A DNA stretch of 64,000 nucleotides from Telopea speciosissima (Eukaryota; Streptophyta; Magnoliopsida; Proteales; Proteaceae): the NCBI RefSeq assembly GCF_018873765.1, contig NC_057923.1:60506593-60570592 (forward strand). Reading direction: 5' to 3'. Positions 1-10,841 of this stretch are shown one piece after another (within the stretch, counting starts at the first letter, position 1; the number at the start of each line of letters is the position of its first letter). Below the pieces are notes generated by a model that worked only from the letters and a program-made list of their open reading frames with translations, was not told the DNA's origin and made no database searches. The translations under genes and the position numbers were made by a program.

Positions 1-551
1 CCAATGTGTTAAAAAGAGCCCGAGATGAGTTGGATGCTTATGTTGGCAAAGATAGAAACGTGGATGAATCAGATATTAAGAACCTCGTGTACCTTCAAGC
101 CATTGCCAAGGAGACACTACGCCTTTACCCACCTGGACCTGTTTTGCCACGTCAGGCAATGGAAGACTGTCAATTGGGTGGATATCATGTCCCCAGTGGC
201 ACACATTTGCTTGTGAACATATGGAAGCTGCACCGAGACCCTAGCGTGTGGTCAGACCCTGATGAGTTCAAACCAGAAAGATTTCTCACAACCCATGCCG
301 ACGTAGACTTCAAGGCTCAAGAGTACCGGTATATACCGTTCAGTGCTGGTAGAAGGCAATGCCCTGGTATCACCTTGGCCACGCAGGTCTTCCACTTGAC
401 GCTTGCTCGTCTTCTCCATGGGTTTGATGTGATGAACGCTTTGGATGCACCAGTGGACATGACTGAAGGTGTAAGCCTCACCTTACCCAAAGCAAACCCT
501 CTTCATGTTCTCATCACTCCACGCCTGCCTTCTAAGCTATATGAAGACTAG
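1..551 (+). CDS. Cytochrome P450, C-terminal part (CYP82-like), 5' end outside window
   Basis: This is the last exon of a class II plant cytochrome P450, a haem mono-oxygenase normally anchored in the ER membrane. The reading frame is already open at base 3 and runs to the TAG at 549-551. It holds the conserved end of the fold in order: the K-helix ExxR motif (KETLR, about bases 108-122), the PERF motif (FKPERF, about 270-285) and the haem-binding loop FSAGRRQCPG (about 340-370), whose Cys ligates the haem iron. Wording such as LPRQAMEDCQLGGYHVPSGT and the C-terminal TLPKANPLHVLITPRLP is typical of the CYP82 family, whose members oxidise alkaloids, terpenoids or phenolics. The substrate cannot be read from this fragment. 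There is no break in the visible part. Family-level confidence is high; subfamily is inference. Confidence 0.95.
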   Translation, partial: NVLKRARDELDAYVGKDRNVDESDIKNLVYLQAIAKETLRLYPPGPVLPRQAMEDCQLGGYHVPSGTHLLVNIWKLHRDPSVWSDPDEFKPERFLTTHADVDFKAQEYRYIPFSAGRRQCPGITLATQVFHLTLARLLHGFDVMNALDAPVDMTEGVSLTLPKANPLHVLITPRLPSKLYED

Positions 552-1846
552 ACTACTCTAGCTAAAGAGATTTGATAGAAAAAAAAATAGTCAAGTGTGT
601 AATGCTTGTGATGGAGATTAGTTTTTCTTTTACTTTTGCCCTAAATCCTATAGGAGATACGTTATATATATTTTTTTCTTGTAAAAGGAGAATGTTCTCT
701 GTATCGCAGCGCAGGCTGCGTCCAGGCACATGGGCTTGCCACTCAGGGGGGCAGGATGGTTATTGCACCCACCCCCATGTGAGAACAGCACGCCTAGAAT
801 AAATTATGTTGTAGCCCTTTCTATGTAAGAGAATAAACCAACCAGACCAGTGTTGGGAGCAGGAACAATCTTAGCCATGGGGTAAAAACTTGGATTCATT
901 AATGGTTCGTGAATGTGTCCTTGACAGTGTCCACCAAATATGGTGATAATCTGCAATTGAAAGGGAGTTCATAGAAGATACACTAATTTACACACGTGTG
1001 CGCAAGAACACATACAAAACAAATTATCTGATAAAGGTAAATTAATAGAGTACCATGAGATATCATTATCGAAATATGATGCAATGACCAGAAAGCTTTG
1101 AAACCAGAAATATTGAGATGTTAATCTAATGTTCAGCAATGAAACCATGCTAATTTAGGAAGGATGACTGGCAGACCAAATGTAACATCTTTCCCTTGAC
1201 CATATATGACACTGCTCCAACAAATGGATATGCTGAATGGGTTTTACAAATAAATACACTTTCATGATAGATTCTACATTTGTTGCAACTTAACATTGTG
1301 GTCTACTACAAGAACACAGTCTAGAAGAGGTTATACACTTATACCATAGTAACACTGCTCTATCATTTTTGCAAGTATCAATTACTTGATTTCATTTTCT
1401 AAGTCCTTTGTAGGCTATGTCTGGTTGCAAGGGAAATAAAGGGAAGGTAAACATATCAGTACTAACATGGAAACTTTTAAACTTTTGTCACCATCACCTG
1501 ACATGATTGTGCAACTAAATTTAAAACATTCCAAATCTGGTTATTAAATTTTACTCTAATTTGTAATCAAATTCCTTGGTTTTAAGAAGTAAAATAAAGA
1601 TTCCATTTGAAAATTATGATTACCATATTTAATAAGAGTTTAAGATAGTTACACAATCATATGATTACAAAAGTTCCTATTTTCTTTTAAAACTGATTTC
1701 CCTATCTTTATTTGCAACTAGACTGAGCCGTAGTAAAAGAGTACAGTATTTGTGAGCATTCCTAGGGTCAAATTTCTATAATCCGAGGTTTCATCACCAC
1801 TCTAAACAAAAGTTCATTAAACAAGATGGCACAAGGATATTCTTTT
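552..1846. other. P450 3' UTR and intergenic DNA
   Basis: Candidate polyadenylation signals AATAAA follow the P450 stop at about 798 and 832. The piece at about 700-800 is GC-richer and resembles a short dispersed sequence also glimpsed at about 3200 and 7630. The remainder is AT-rich, and no gene is visible. It probably includes the 3' UTRs of the P450 (+) and of the convergent F-box gene (-). Confidence 0.5.
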
Positions 1847-2968
1847 TCATAAAATGCAATACCAGAAAGTGATAAATGCAGCAATTCCACTTAAGATACA
1901 TAGCCTGTCTAAACGGCTTTCATTTCTCATTTTCTCCTCCTTCAACTCGCTCTGTGCTTTTGAATACAGATGACAAGATTCTAGAACTTCACTGTAATTT
2001 TTGCTCCTACGAGATTTGAGGGCCTCTTTAAGTACAAGCAAACTGTTCCTTCCATTAACATGAGAGCCTCCCATGTCTTTCAATTGCATGCTTAGTTCTG
2101 TTAGCTTGAGAGTAGTCTGGCTACCCTCTCCCTCGGTATGGATCACTCTAAACTTCATAACAAGTATGCATTCAACGACTTGACATGGAAGGATGTCTTT
2201 GGCTGGAAGAATGGACCCAAAGCGCATCAAGAAATCCTTGTCTGTTGGCCAATGCCTTTGGCCCCCGACAGGGCTCCAGCTTGCAAGGTTAGCAGCTTGC
2301 TTTAACTTTTTGTTTACTATGATCCAACTAAGCCTGATTCCATCACAGAGCTCCCTCCAAAGCTTCCCATCTTTCCTTTCCCTCTCAATTGAGAAAATTG
2401 GAGGCAGACCATCCTCAACTGAGAGTGTAACTTCATCCTCGTGTTGGCCATCATTATACGATAAGTTAAGAAGGTCAATCCGGAAAGGACAGTTGTAAAA
2501 CCAACCATTGAAGCCATCTGAATCGGGAATACCCCAAATAACCTTTGAACACATTACTACATCTTTATATCTGACATCCACAATAGAGACAAAATCTGAG
2601 GGTAAAATACTTTCAAGTTCGTCAATGTCACCATAATACTCGCCCTCTAACCATTCTTCAGGGTATTCAGAATAGGAATCGCACTCTACCACAGGAACAT
2701 CCTTGTTCACAATGAGTGGATAACAGTCTGCATAGAATTTTCTGAATCCACCAACTGATGAGATCAAACTCTTCACATCTTCCCTATTAGTCGAGGGCCA
2801 TAAAGAATGACATACATTTTCCCATAAACTCTCTTCTCTTGAAATGGAGCAGAAAGTAGCACAAGAACATGCTGCATTAGCCAAAGTTGCACCATCAAGA
2901 CGTCTCAATATGTCATAAAAAAGATCACTGCTCAGTGATGCCATACTTCCAACATGGACAATTGACAT
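1847..2968 (-). CDS. F-box protein (At2g27310-like family), 373 aa
   Basis: This is a substrate-receptor type F-box protein expected to join SKP1 and CUL1 in an SCF ubiquitin ligase. An N-terminal F-box lies at about residues 10-55 (SLSSDLFYDILRRLDGATLA, then SLWENVCHSLWP). A long conserved plant-specific region follows (ISSVGGFRKFYADCYPLIVN; GWFYNCPFRIDLL; LASWSPVGGQRHWPTDKDFL). The last 20 residues are hydrophobic (LCILSGIAAFITFWYCIL), so the protein may be tail-anchored in a membrane. No kelch or LRR repeats are seen. The coding part is one uninterrupted exon of normal family length. The start is the first Met; Met9 (MASLSSD) is an alternative closer to the F-box. The target protein is unknown. 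The resemblance to Arabidopsis At2g27310/At2g36090-type F-box proteins is from memory of the family. Confidence 0.93.
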   Translation of the reverse strand: MSIVHVGSMASLSSDLFYDILRRLDGATLANAACSCATFCSISREESLWENVCHSLWPSTNREDVKSLISSVGGFRKFYADCYPLIVNKDVPVVECDSYSEYPEEWLEGEYYGDIDELESILPSDFVSIVDVRYKDVVMCSKVIWGIPDSDGFNGWFYNCPFRIDLLNLSYNDGQHEDEVTLSVEDGLPPIFSIERERKDGKLWRELCDGIRLSWIIVNKKLKQAANLASWSPVGGQRHWPTDKDFLMRFGSILPAKDILPCQVVECILVMKFRVIHTEGEGSQTTLKLTELSMQLKDMGGSHVNGRNSLLVLKEALKSRRSKNYSEVLESCHLYSKAQSELKEEKMRNESRLDRLCILSGIAAFITFWYCIL

Positions 2969-2988
2969 CCTTGTGCTACTCTGATCAT

Positions 2989-5900
2989 CTGAGAATCAAA
3001 TCATTGAAAGCAAAAGAAGTAAATTTTTTACAATGAAAAGGCAGACCAAGATCTCAGAACATTTATTCAACATCAGCAAGAGGAACTAGAATTTCTTCTT
3101 GTACAGAAACATGAGCAGAAAAAAAAGAGAAGAAAGAAAGAACAGAGTTCAACAAGTAGATTATGAATGAAATCTCTGTCAACTGACTCAACTGTCCTAG
3201 TGTCAGGGGCAGGGGGATGGCCATCCCACTCCTCCTCCCAAAAAAATAGGTTTTAGGAAAACCTCTAGTAGATCAGGTCTTTTCAATGTACATTGGGCTA
3301 TGTAAAATACATTTAACTTACATGAGCTGATAAAATATACATATAGCTAGCGTCCTTTATGACCTACTTTTCTGATGTAAGATATGCCCCTTTTCTGGGA
3401 TGAATTTGTTCAACCTACCCAACTTGGCCAGTCTGCATTTATATGTCAATAGCAGCAGCTTACTTTTGGTGAGACATTTTCTTAGATATACTAGGCTAAC
3501 GAAAATATTAGCTTCTTCCTTCTCTCCTATTTAGCCATGTATTGTTCTGTTGATGTTAAGCAAATTTTGTTTCATAATTTTTCCAACAGACAATCACAAA
3601 TTCCCTGTAAGTTCATAAATGAATAAATTTATGGAGAAATTATCTATTTAAGAAGAAATTTTGTGCAGTAAATTTCTTTTAGGAAATAAAAACATATCCA
3701 TTTTCAGAGTCATGTACGGTTGAATATAACTTGATAATTGACCACATTTTCTGTCTTTGCACAACCTCATGGTGGTCTTATTGAGAACCTTGCCAGTTGA
3801 CAAAAAGTGTACCTTCTACAATCCCTAACTCTTTCAGGGAGACACTTTGTTACCAAAATAGTTCCACTATTAGGTGCTAATACCAGTAGAGAGCCATTTC
3901 ATTAAATTTTTTAATATGGTGCATGTCTACTGATAACTCTGACCACTTGGCTCTATCGGGACAGTTCTAAGATGAAACCTATTGACACAGCCTACATGAG
4001 AAATCTTTCAAATGCATCTGAGCTATTATCATAAAGCTTTTCGACTCAATCGTGAATATAAGAAGATTCTTATCTTACTCCTTGTCTTTCCCAGTGGAAT
4101 AAGACTTTACATGTGCCACTCCTCTTACTGGCCCAAGGAAGGAGGTGGTGTATAAATCATTATGTGACTATGATATGCTTTAAGCTTGTGAATTCTACTT
4201 AATCCAAAGTAACAATAAAAACTTTTAATAGTCCAGGGCAACATATTGATGCTCAAGAAGAACTAATCGTAGCTTATCAGAATTGCCTAATTCTCCTAAG
4301 CAGTTAAGGTTCAAATTAGAGTTGAAGGAAATGTCTTCTTATTAAAATAATTGAATACATCTAACCCAAGTTCTACTTGTTTTCATTCTAGGTAACAATA
4401 ACTAATGAAGGACTACAACACTCGTTATTTTTTGCTAACCCACTTACTGCCAAGCTAGCCAAACAAATGAAACTAACATGATAAAATCTATCTCCCATTT
4501 GAATAATTCCACAAGGAATGAATTTGATTAAGCAGTAAATATGTTCAATGCAAAATTCCTCATGAAACTCATGTAAATAGGAACCATGTAAAAGAAGCTG
4601 CTAGAGAAACCATAGCACTCTCCAATACCTAAATCTTGATCAGTACCTTAAATCTCGATGGGGAGAAAATCCTATTTTACTGTATACCAATAAAAAGGAA
4701 TTATTGCAGGGAACAAAGGATGCTTTAATCCGTCAATAATTTTCTGATTAAACGTGCACTAGAGCACACAATTTCCTAAGGCCTATTAATGGTCAGAGAG
4801 TTCATTCAACAATAGTTCTTGAAGCTGAAGAACATGAAGAAATCTTCAGTCTGGCTAATTTCATTCGCTTCTATTTTCTCACACTGCACTTGGGTGCCAC
4901 CAGGACTGAAACCATTTCAGTTTGGTCTGGCATAGCATCTGAGGGGCTAAGATCACCAAAAATGGGCTCAACAGAGAATTTGGATAAAAAATTAGAAATA
5001 AGTTCATTTTGTGAAAAATTAAGATAATTTCTATATTTTTATTAACATACAAGTGATGATTTAAGGTGAATTACTTCATTCGATTTTTTTTATTACCTTG
5101 TACGTGATGATTCGAGGTGAATCTTTTGATTTAATAAAAAAAAAAGGGGGTGATGGTTCAAAATCAGATTATCTAGAAGCATGACTTTATGAGTTGAATT
5201 TTCTTGGAAACCAAAATGAATCAATTATTCCATAAGGCAACCTCAATGGTTAAGTTAGAATGCACAAAGAAGTGGAACTTCACTACAGTGATTTTAACAT
5301 GTCTGTCTCCATGAGAAGGAAATAAGGAATTGTCCTGAAGTAACAAGAATAGTGGGAAGAGAAACAGAGACATGACAGACTCAAAGATCATTCATCTATT
5401 TATAAGGCTCTGTTCTAAGACCTCACCAAGCAAAAAATTTGAAGACAGGACAAACAAGACTGACATCTACAAGAAGGATAATGTATTTACTAGTTGCTTT
5501 GTCAATAAGAAGAATTAAAAACTGAGATTTATGTTCAAACTCTTGAAGTTGGAAGCCCCAGATAAATTTATAACTGAAATGAAGCCTAAACCCAAATTTT
5601 GTGAAGGAACATAAGTGGAATCTGCTTAATCTAAGCGTCTAAACAGTGCAGTCCTGGGTCACCTTGCAAACCAAAAAATGTGTCAATCTCTGTTCCTAAG
5701 GAATAATGAGCCTAACCCTTCCCTTTCACTTAAAATTAATCACATTGCGTATAAGATAATCCGAAATTGCAGAACTGGGTTTATTACTCGATCGCACACC
5801 TCAAAGAAGTAGGGAAGACTGGTAATTGAGAAATAACGGGCCTCAATTAGCCCAGCACCGAGGCCAACGAAACATAAAGGTGCAAGTGTTGTATAAAAGT

Positions 5901-6205
5901 GAATCAATAGATACACAATATGGGTAAATACTACTTCTTTTGAGCTACCATGAACATATTAAAAAATGCACAATAACAGAGACAAGAGCCATAGAGGGAG
6001 GAAGAAAGCAATTGACGCGATTCAGAAGGCTTTTAGCAAATTGGTTAGATTCTAAAAGCAGGAAATCATTACAAAATCCTCGTTTCACAGTCAATTAAAC
6101 CCATATGGTGTTCAAAACGTATGCAGCAGAGAAAAACTAATAAATGAAAGCAAATTCAAACAATCACAGTGATAGAGAGGGTGAGAGAAGAACCCAGGAG
6201 CTCAC
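2989..6205 (-). other. Probable 5' UTR intron of the F-box gene (3.2 kb)
   Basis: On the minus strand a good donor (ATGAG|GTGAGCTC, GT at 6205-6204) and a good acceptor (TTGATTCTCAG|ATGATCAG, AG at 2990-2989) bound a region with no coding sequence. A TATA box and an upstream exon lie just beyond it. Splicing here would leave a 20-base UTR exon (2988-2969) ahead of the start codon. The interior is AT-rich, and no mobile element with clear ends was recognised in it. The assignment is inferred from splice signals only. Confidence 0.55.
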
Positions 6206-6355
6206 CTCATGTATTGATCCGACCGACCAAAATTTGCCAGCCACCGGAGAAAAATCTCTGACGAGTAATTAAAAGATCGCCAAAGAAATGGAAGTGAAGA
6301 ACAGACGCAGAGGAGAGTCTACAGTGGAACCTAAAGAAAGAAAATCACGAGCAAT
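6206..6355 (-). other. Probable first, non-coding exon of the F-box gene
   Basis: This lies between the TATA box at 6379-6384 (minus strand) and the donor at 6205. The minus strand here has no long reading frame and ends in a consensus donor. The transcription start is placed about 30 bases below the TATA box, so the outer edge is approximate. Confidence 0.45.
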
Positions 6356-6378
6356 GTCGATCAACCGCGTGAGTGGAA

Positions 6379-6384
6379 TTTATA
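6379..6384 (-). promoter_or_regulatory. TATA box, F-box gene promoter
   Basis: The minus strand reads CCTATAAATTCC, a near-ideal plant TATA box. It lies about 175 bases upstream of the proposed first donor. Its position fits a start near 6350. Confidence 0.5.
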
Positions 6385-6389
6385 GGCTG

Positions 6390-9300
6390 TGAAGGAGGGA
6401 GAGGTATCTGGAATTTGTGGGTTTATGAATCATGATCGGTGGCGTCATGTGCCCTGCTTCTTTCGCCGTAGATTTCAGTCACAGAGACAAGGACTCACGG
6501 CCACACTTTCACCAATTTGGGCGTTACCGCGTTACGTCACTTATTAGCGTGTCCATTATTTTCAAAAAATTTAGTTCTTTGTATTTTATTATTTTTTTTT
6601 TTTGGGGAGGAGGGGTGGGAGTGGTTAGAAAGACGATTATTCATTCATGATTTCATGTGCGATGAACACCAACCAAAGGAAAATGAAATATATAAAATAG
6701 ATAGTGGACCTGATAACCACATTCGCTTCCTTAGATAAAAGGTTGTAGCTTTAACTAATTTTAAACGCATGCACATATGTGCTAATAAAAAAGGCCAGAG
6801 GACTGTCATACACAGGGAATTTCCTTCTAAGGGAACCAAAAAACCATACCCTGGAAAATTTTGGGGAAAAAAACTATATGGAAGAGGGGTGTCCACGTGA
6901 CACCAATAATCATTTTTTTTTGGGCAAGAAAGAGGCATTTATTTATGAGAAACGTGGAACACACAAGGCCCTAATCCAAATATCAGAATTTGGCCAAACA
7001 GGTGTACACGATAAATCTCAGAATAGATTGAAAATTTGCTATAGTGAAGATAAGAGATCAAACTTCTGTTATCCGATTCAATCAATACTTTCTCAAAACC
7101 ATGAGATATCAATTCCAAAATTGTGATGCGAAAAAAATTTTAGATGGTTGAAAAATTTTCAAGTGTTTGGTTTTCAATGGATACAAACGGAGCCTTCATG
7201 ACATATTTTCACTTTCACTAATAAATATACATCCTTTATCTCATATGCATGTCACTATCATTTGGTGGTAGGCACAGCCCGGTATCCCCCATTTTTCATA
7301 AGTCAAGTTTCTAAATTTATTATAATTTTCCAACTAGAAAAAGGAAAGCTTCAATTATCTTAAACAAACGCATATAAGAAGGTCATGAATTTGTAGGGGA
7401 GGCTTGAAAATTACAGATAACCAAATGGATGAGAATTGAAGATAGTATATATATCCAACTGTCTGGATTGGGCTGGACATCCTACCAACTCATAAACCTA
7501 TAAAGATTTAAAATGGGATATATATGGATAAGACAATCTGGTTGTGTAGCGTCTACATCAACACAGGTCGGGGATCAATGAAAGCATATGTAGGGACATC
7601 AATATATATGTGAACTTTTATTTCACGGGGGCAGGGTGGTACTTTTGCGTACGCCTGTGTTTGGGCACAAGATCGAACCAAACATATCACATAAGACACG
7701 TATTTAAATAGCGGCATGAGATGTGAAAGATCAGATTAGGTGGTAAACCCTACATGGAATGGCCAGATATTAGTTTGTATCATCTGGTATTGGCAGATAC
7801 CACTTTGTCAACTGATACTGAGAGAACAAAAATCTGAATAAATATCAATACCTAAAACAGATAGAAAGATATGTATCGAACCAAATAGTTCTCGTGGTCC
7901 CACATCAAAAAAAAATTAAGTTTGGAGCATTGAATAGTGACCTGCGATATTGACACACACCAGCCAAATATCGGGCGAAGGTTTTTTTTTTTTTTTTTTT
8001 TGTTGCATTAAGAGCAATAATAGAGAGGAAAGAAAAAGAAAAGAACCAGAAAAATTAATAGAAGGAAGAAGAGTTTCACGTCCGTGCATGAAAATTTTTG
8101 CCTGAAATATATTTAAAAGGTAGAATTCCCAGAATGTGTATTTTATGGATTTGATGGGGACTTCTTGCCTTTCTGTTGTTAAAATTATGGAAGCAGCTGT
8201 ACCTGGAAATGGAGAGTATGCAAGATCTTATCTTTATTTGGGTGTTGACATTGGAGTGCATAAAAAGTATATCCAAATCAACCTACCTTCACACTCCAAA
8301 GTTTATAGATAATGGTCTACCCACTCTTGTTATAATGGTTATTATTAATTTTTTGAAAGATACTGGTAACCCACTTTAGATGGATTTTACTGTTAATATT
8401 TGTGACTAGCTATCACATTGGATGTTCTGAGGTTAATCCCTCCACTTTAGATGGGTGGTTTCAATTTTGAACTAGTAGAGCATATCTAGGTACTTTTATA
8501 CATACAAGTCTACAAATGAAGTCCTTTAACCAGAAAAGTTGTTTACCTTGAGGTTTTTTCATGCATAGATTTTTAAGGTGGTTCAATATTTTGGGTTTTC
8601 TTCTCGTCTTTATGTCTAGTGAAGTATAACGTTTTACTATTTATCATTTAGGATCAAACAAGCATCTCATTGGTACAATTTCAGCTTAAAATGAGTAGAG
8701 GAAATAGCTAAGATTAGAAAAAAGATGCAACTCGGCTCTCCTCTAGTTGTGGCGGTGGCTGGAGGATCTAGCCCAGCCAAGAGAGAGGTGTTTGGGTCAT
8801 TTCATAGGCGCCCTCTCCCCCTCCCCCCCTTGTTGTGGCTGGGCTGGATCCTCCGATTGCTGCTATTTCTGAACCTATTGGTGAAGATGATTGAGAAGAG
8901 CCCTGTCAATCATGACCCTATTGATGAAGATGACATAAACGATGAAGGTGAGACGTTAGCAGACAGCAGTGTTGATGGTTCTGATTCAGATTGTGAGGAG
9001 GTTTTCGAAGAGGATCAAGTTCTAGGCACCACGGATAGAGGAAAACCAGATATGAAAAGATGTCATTTTGTTTTTTATATTCATCTTCATTTTATAGCAT
9101 TTTTTGATAATTTTACTAGAACTTTGAATCAGAATTTGAGCAACCTTTCTTCTTAATTTGGACTTAAATTGGGCCATTTTAGATGTATGTTGACTCCTTT
9201 ATCTCATAGATTAACCCATGTGTTGCCAAGTAACAAATAGTGAAGCATTAAACTTCACTAGGCATAGTGATGCCTAAAAAGACTCCCAAGATTTTTTAGA

Positions 9301-9871
9301 ATAAATTCGTTACATTTGTTTATGGACTCAAATTATGGGTGAAGAGGAATCTCCTCACCATAGAGATATGACTCCTTTGATTAGGTGGGAGATGAAACAA
9401 GAATTCAATCATAAGGTCATATCACCAATGGGGAAGGGATTGCTCCTTCTCCACTCAATTGCACGGGTGAAGGAAAGCTTAGTCCTATGTGTATCGCCAT
9501 TACATTCAACTAAAGAGTCGCTGAATTAGAGCCAATTCCGATTAAACACGATTCTATGTGTACTGAGTCCAACCGAGTTGGTCTGAGTCATGTCGAGTCC
9601 AATCAATTCCAACTGATTTCCAACTAATTTTAGCCGATTCCCGAATGCTTTGACTCAGAATTGATAACAACCGATCGTGGCATCAGGTACCGAGTTTTAA
9701 AACCTGAGGGATCAAGTGACTCAAAGTCCACCATTTCATAAAAGTGGAAATGATGATCTAGACAAAAGATCTATTTGGAAGTTGATGGATGAAATTGAGT
9801 AGGGTGCAACATGGGCTGGGCCTCTCCTGGCCTTTTTGGATTTAGTTAAATTCGGATGTAACTATTGTTTT
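6390..9871. other. Intergenic, AT-rich, no supported gene
   Basis: No homology-bearing reading frame was found. A 20-base poly-T tract lies near 7983-8002. The longest frame (8725-9156, +, 143 codons) has a patch of acidic residues (DEDDINDEGETLAD) but resembles no family I know and lacks gene context, so it is not called. Confidence 0.5.
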
Positions 9872-10162
9872 ATTAGGCCGGATGGGTTACAAAATTGGAC
9901 GGCCAGATTTTGGATCGCGGAATGTTCATTAATCGGACCCTGATCTTCTACGGCGCCACGGGCAGAGCGGCCTGAGCGGTGCACATACAGGTCACCCTGC
10001 AATGACCTCCTTGCCCCTGCCCGAGCACCTTGCCCTAGCGGGGGTAAGGCGGTCATTGTAGGGCTCCCTGTTTGTACGCCGCTCAGGCCGCTCTGGGCAA
10101 GGCACCGTAGGTGATCTGAATACTCATTAATCCACCCATATTAGGCCGGATGGGTTACAAAA
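9872..10162. repeat. 24-base direct repeats flanking a GC-rich foldback
   Basis: ATTAGGCCGGATGGGTTACA and the following AAAT occur at 9872-9895 and again at 10139-10162. Between them, at about 9948-10114, is a GC-rich inverted repeat. The left arm begins CTACGGCGCC, then CAGAGCGGCCTGAGCGG and ACAGGTCACCCTGCAATGAC. The reverse complement of the right arm reads CTACGGTGCC, then CAGAGCGGCCTGAGCGG and ACAGGGAGCCCTACAATGAC. This is MITE-like. Target-site duplications of the foldback itself are not clean. Confidence 0.6.
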
Positions 10163-10419
10163 TCAATATGATTTGATGAATTGGATAATTTGAATGGGCC
10201 AAATTTAGGATCGTCTTTTTGGTCCTCCTCCTTGAGGGCCTCTTGGCTTTTGGTTCAAGAGTTGGGCTGGGCCTGAACACAACCGCATTCACTGACGGGA
10301 GGTTCAGTTTTTTATGTGAACTCAAGTGCATAAGCAGACATGGCATGCTCAATTTTTTTGATAATCACACGAACCACAGGCCAATCCCAAAAGATTAACC
10401 AACTTTTGGGACTGCAGAA

Positions 10420-10502
10420 GCGACATGCTCAGTTGGTTAACGCATAACTTGTCATAGCAGGTCTGGGCCTTGGTCTCAATTTTGATTTTTTTTTTTTTGT
10501 TT
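10420..10502 (+). repeat. Possible tRNA-derived SINE relic
   Basis: TGCTCAGTTGGTTAACGC resembles an A box and D-loop of a tRNA, followed 30 bases later by a weak B-box-like GGCCTTGGTCTCAAT and then a poly-T run. This is only suggestive: the B box is poor and no TSD was found. Confidence 0.25.
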
Positions 10503-10832
10503 TTTGGGTGAAGGAGTCATTTCCTCTGCATTTGCATTATGGGTTGCAATTGCTCCCTTCTAGGGTTCCACCCTCCCCACCCCGGGCCACCACTTGGATG
10601 CCCCACGTAGTGGCCTATGGGCCCTCAAATGCTGACAAGCTTACTCCCTCACAATTTACAAAAGGGGAAAATAACTTTCAAAATATCTCTTTTTGGTATT
10701 CTTAGTTTTTGTCTTCCATAAGGTTATTAACTCATGATTTTCCCAATGTTACTTAGTAGTAGCAAAATAGTGGAAAATGCTTAACCCCACATTAGTTATA
10801 AAAGAGAAAACAATGAGATTCATATAATATAT

Positions 10833-10841
10833 ATAATATAA
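10833..10841. repeat. 9-bp TSD, left copy
   Basis: ATAATATAA immediately precedes the GGGTAAATTAC terminus. The identical partner is at 12623-12631. Confidence 0.75.

Noticed and set aside
6779-7126. 115-codon plus-strand frame
   Set aside because: It runs through poly-A/T and low-complexity DNA, resembles no family, and is overlapped by an equally long minus-strand frame.
8725-9156. 143-codon plus-strand frame with an acidic patch
   Set aside because: No recognisable domain, no promoter or splice context, and poly-C/T derived residues at its start; treated as chance.
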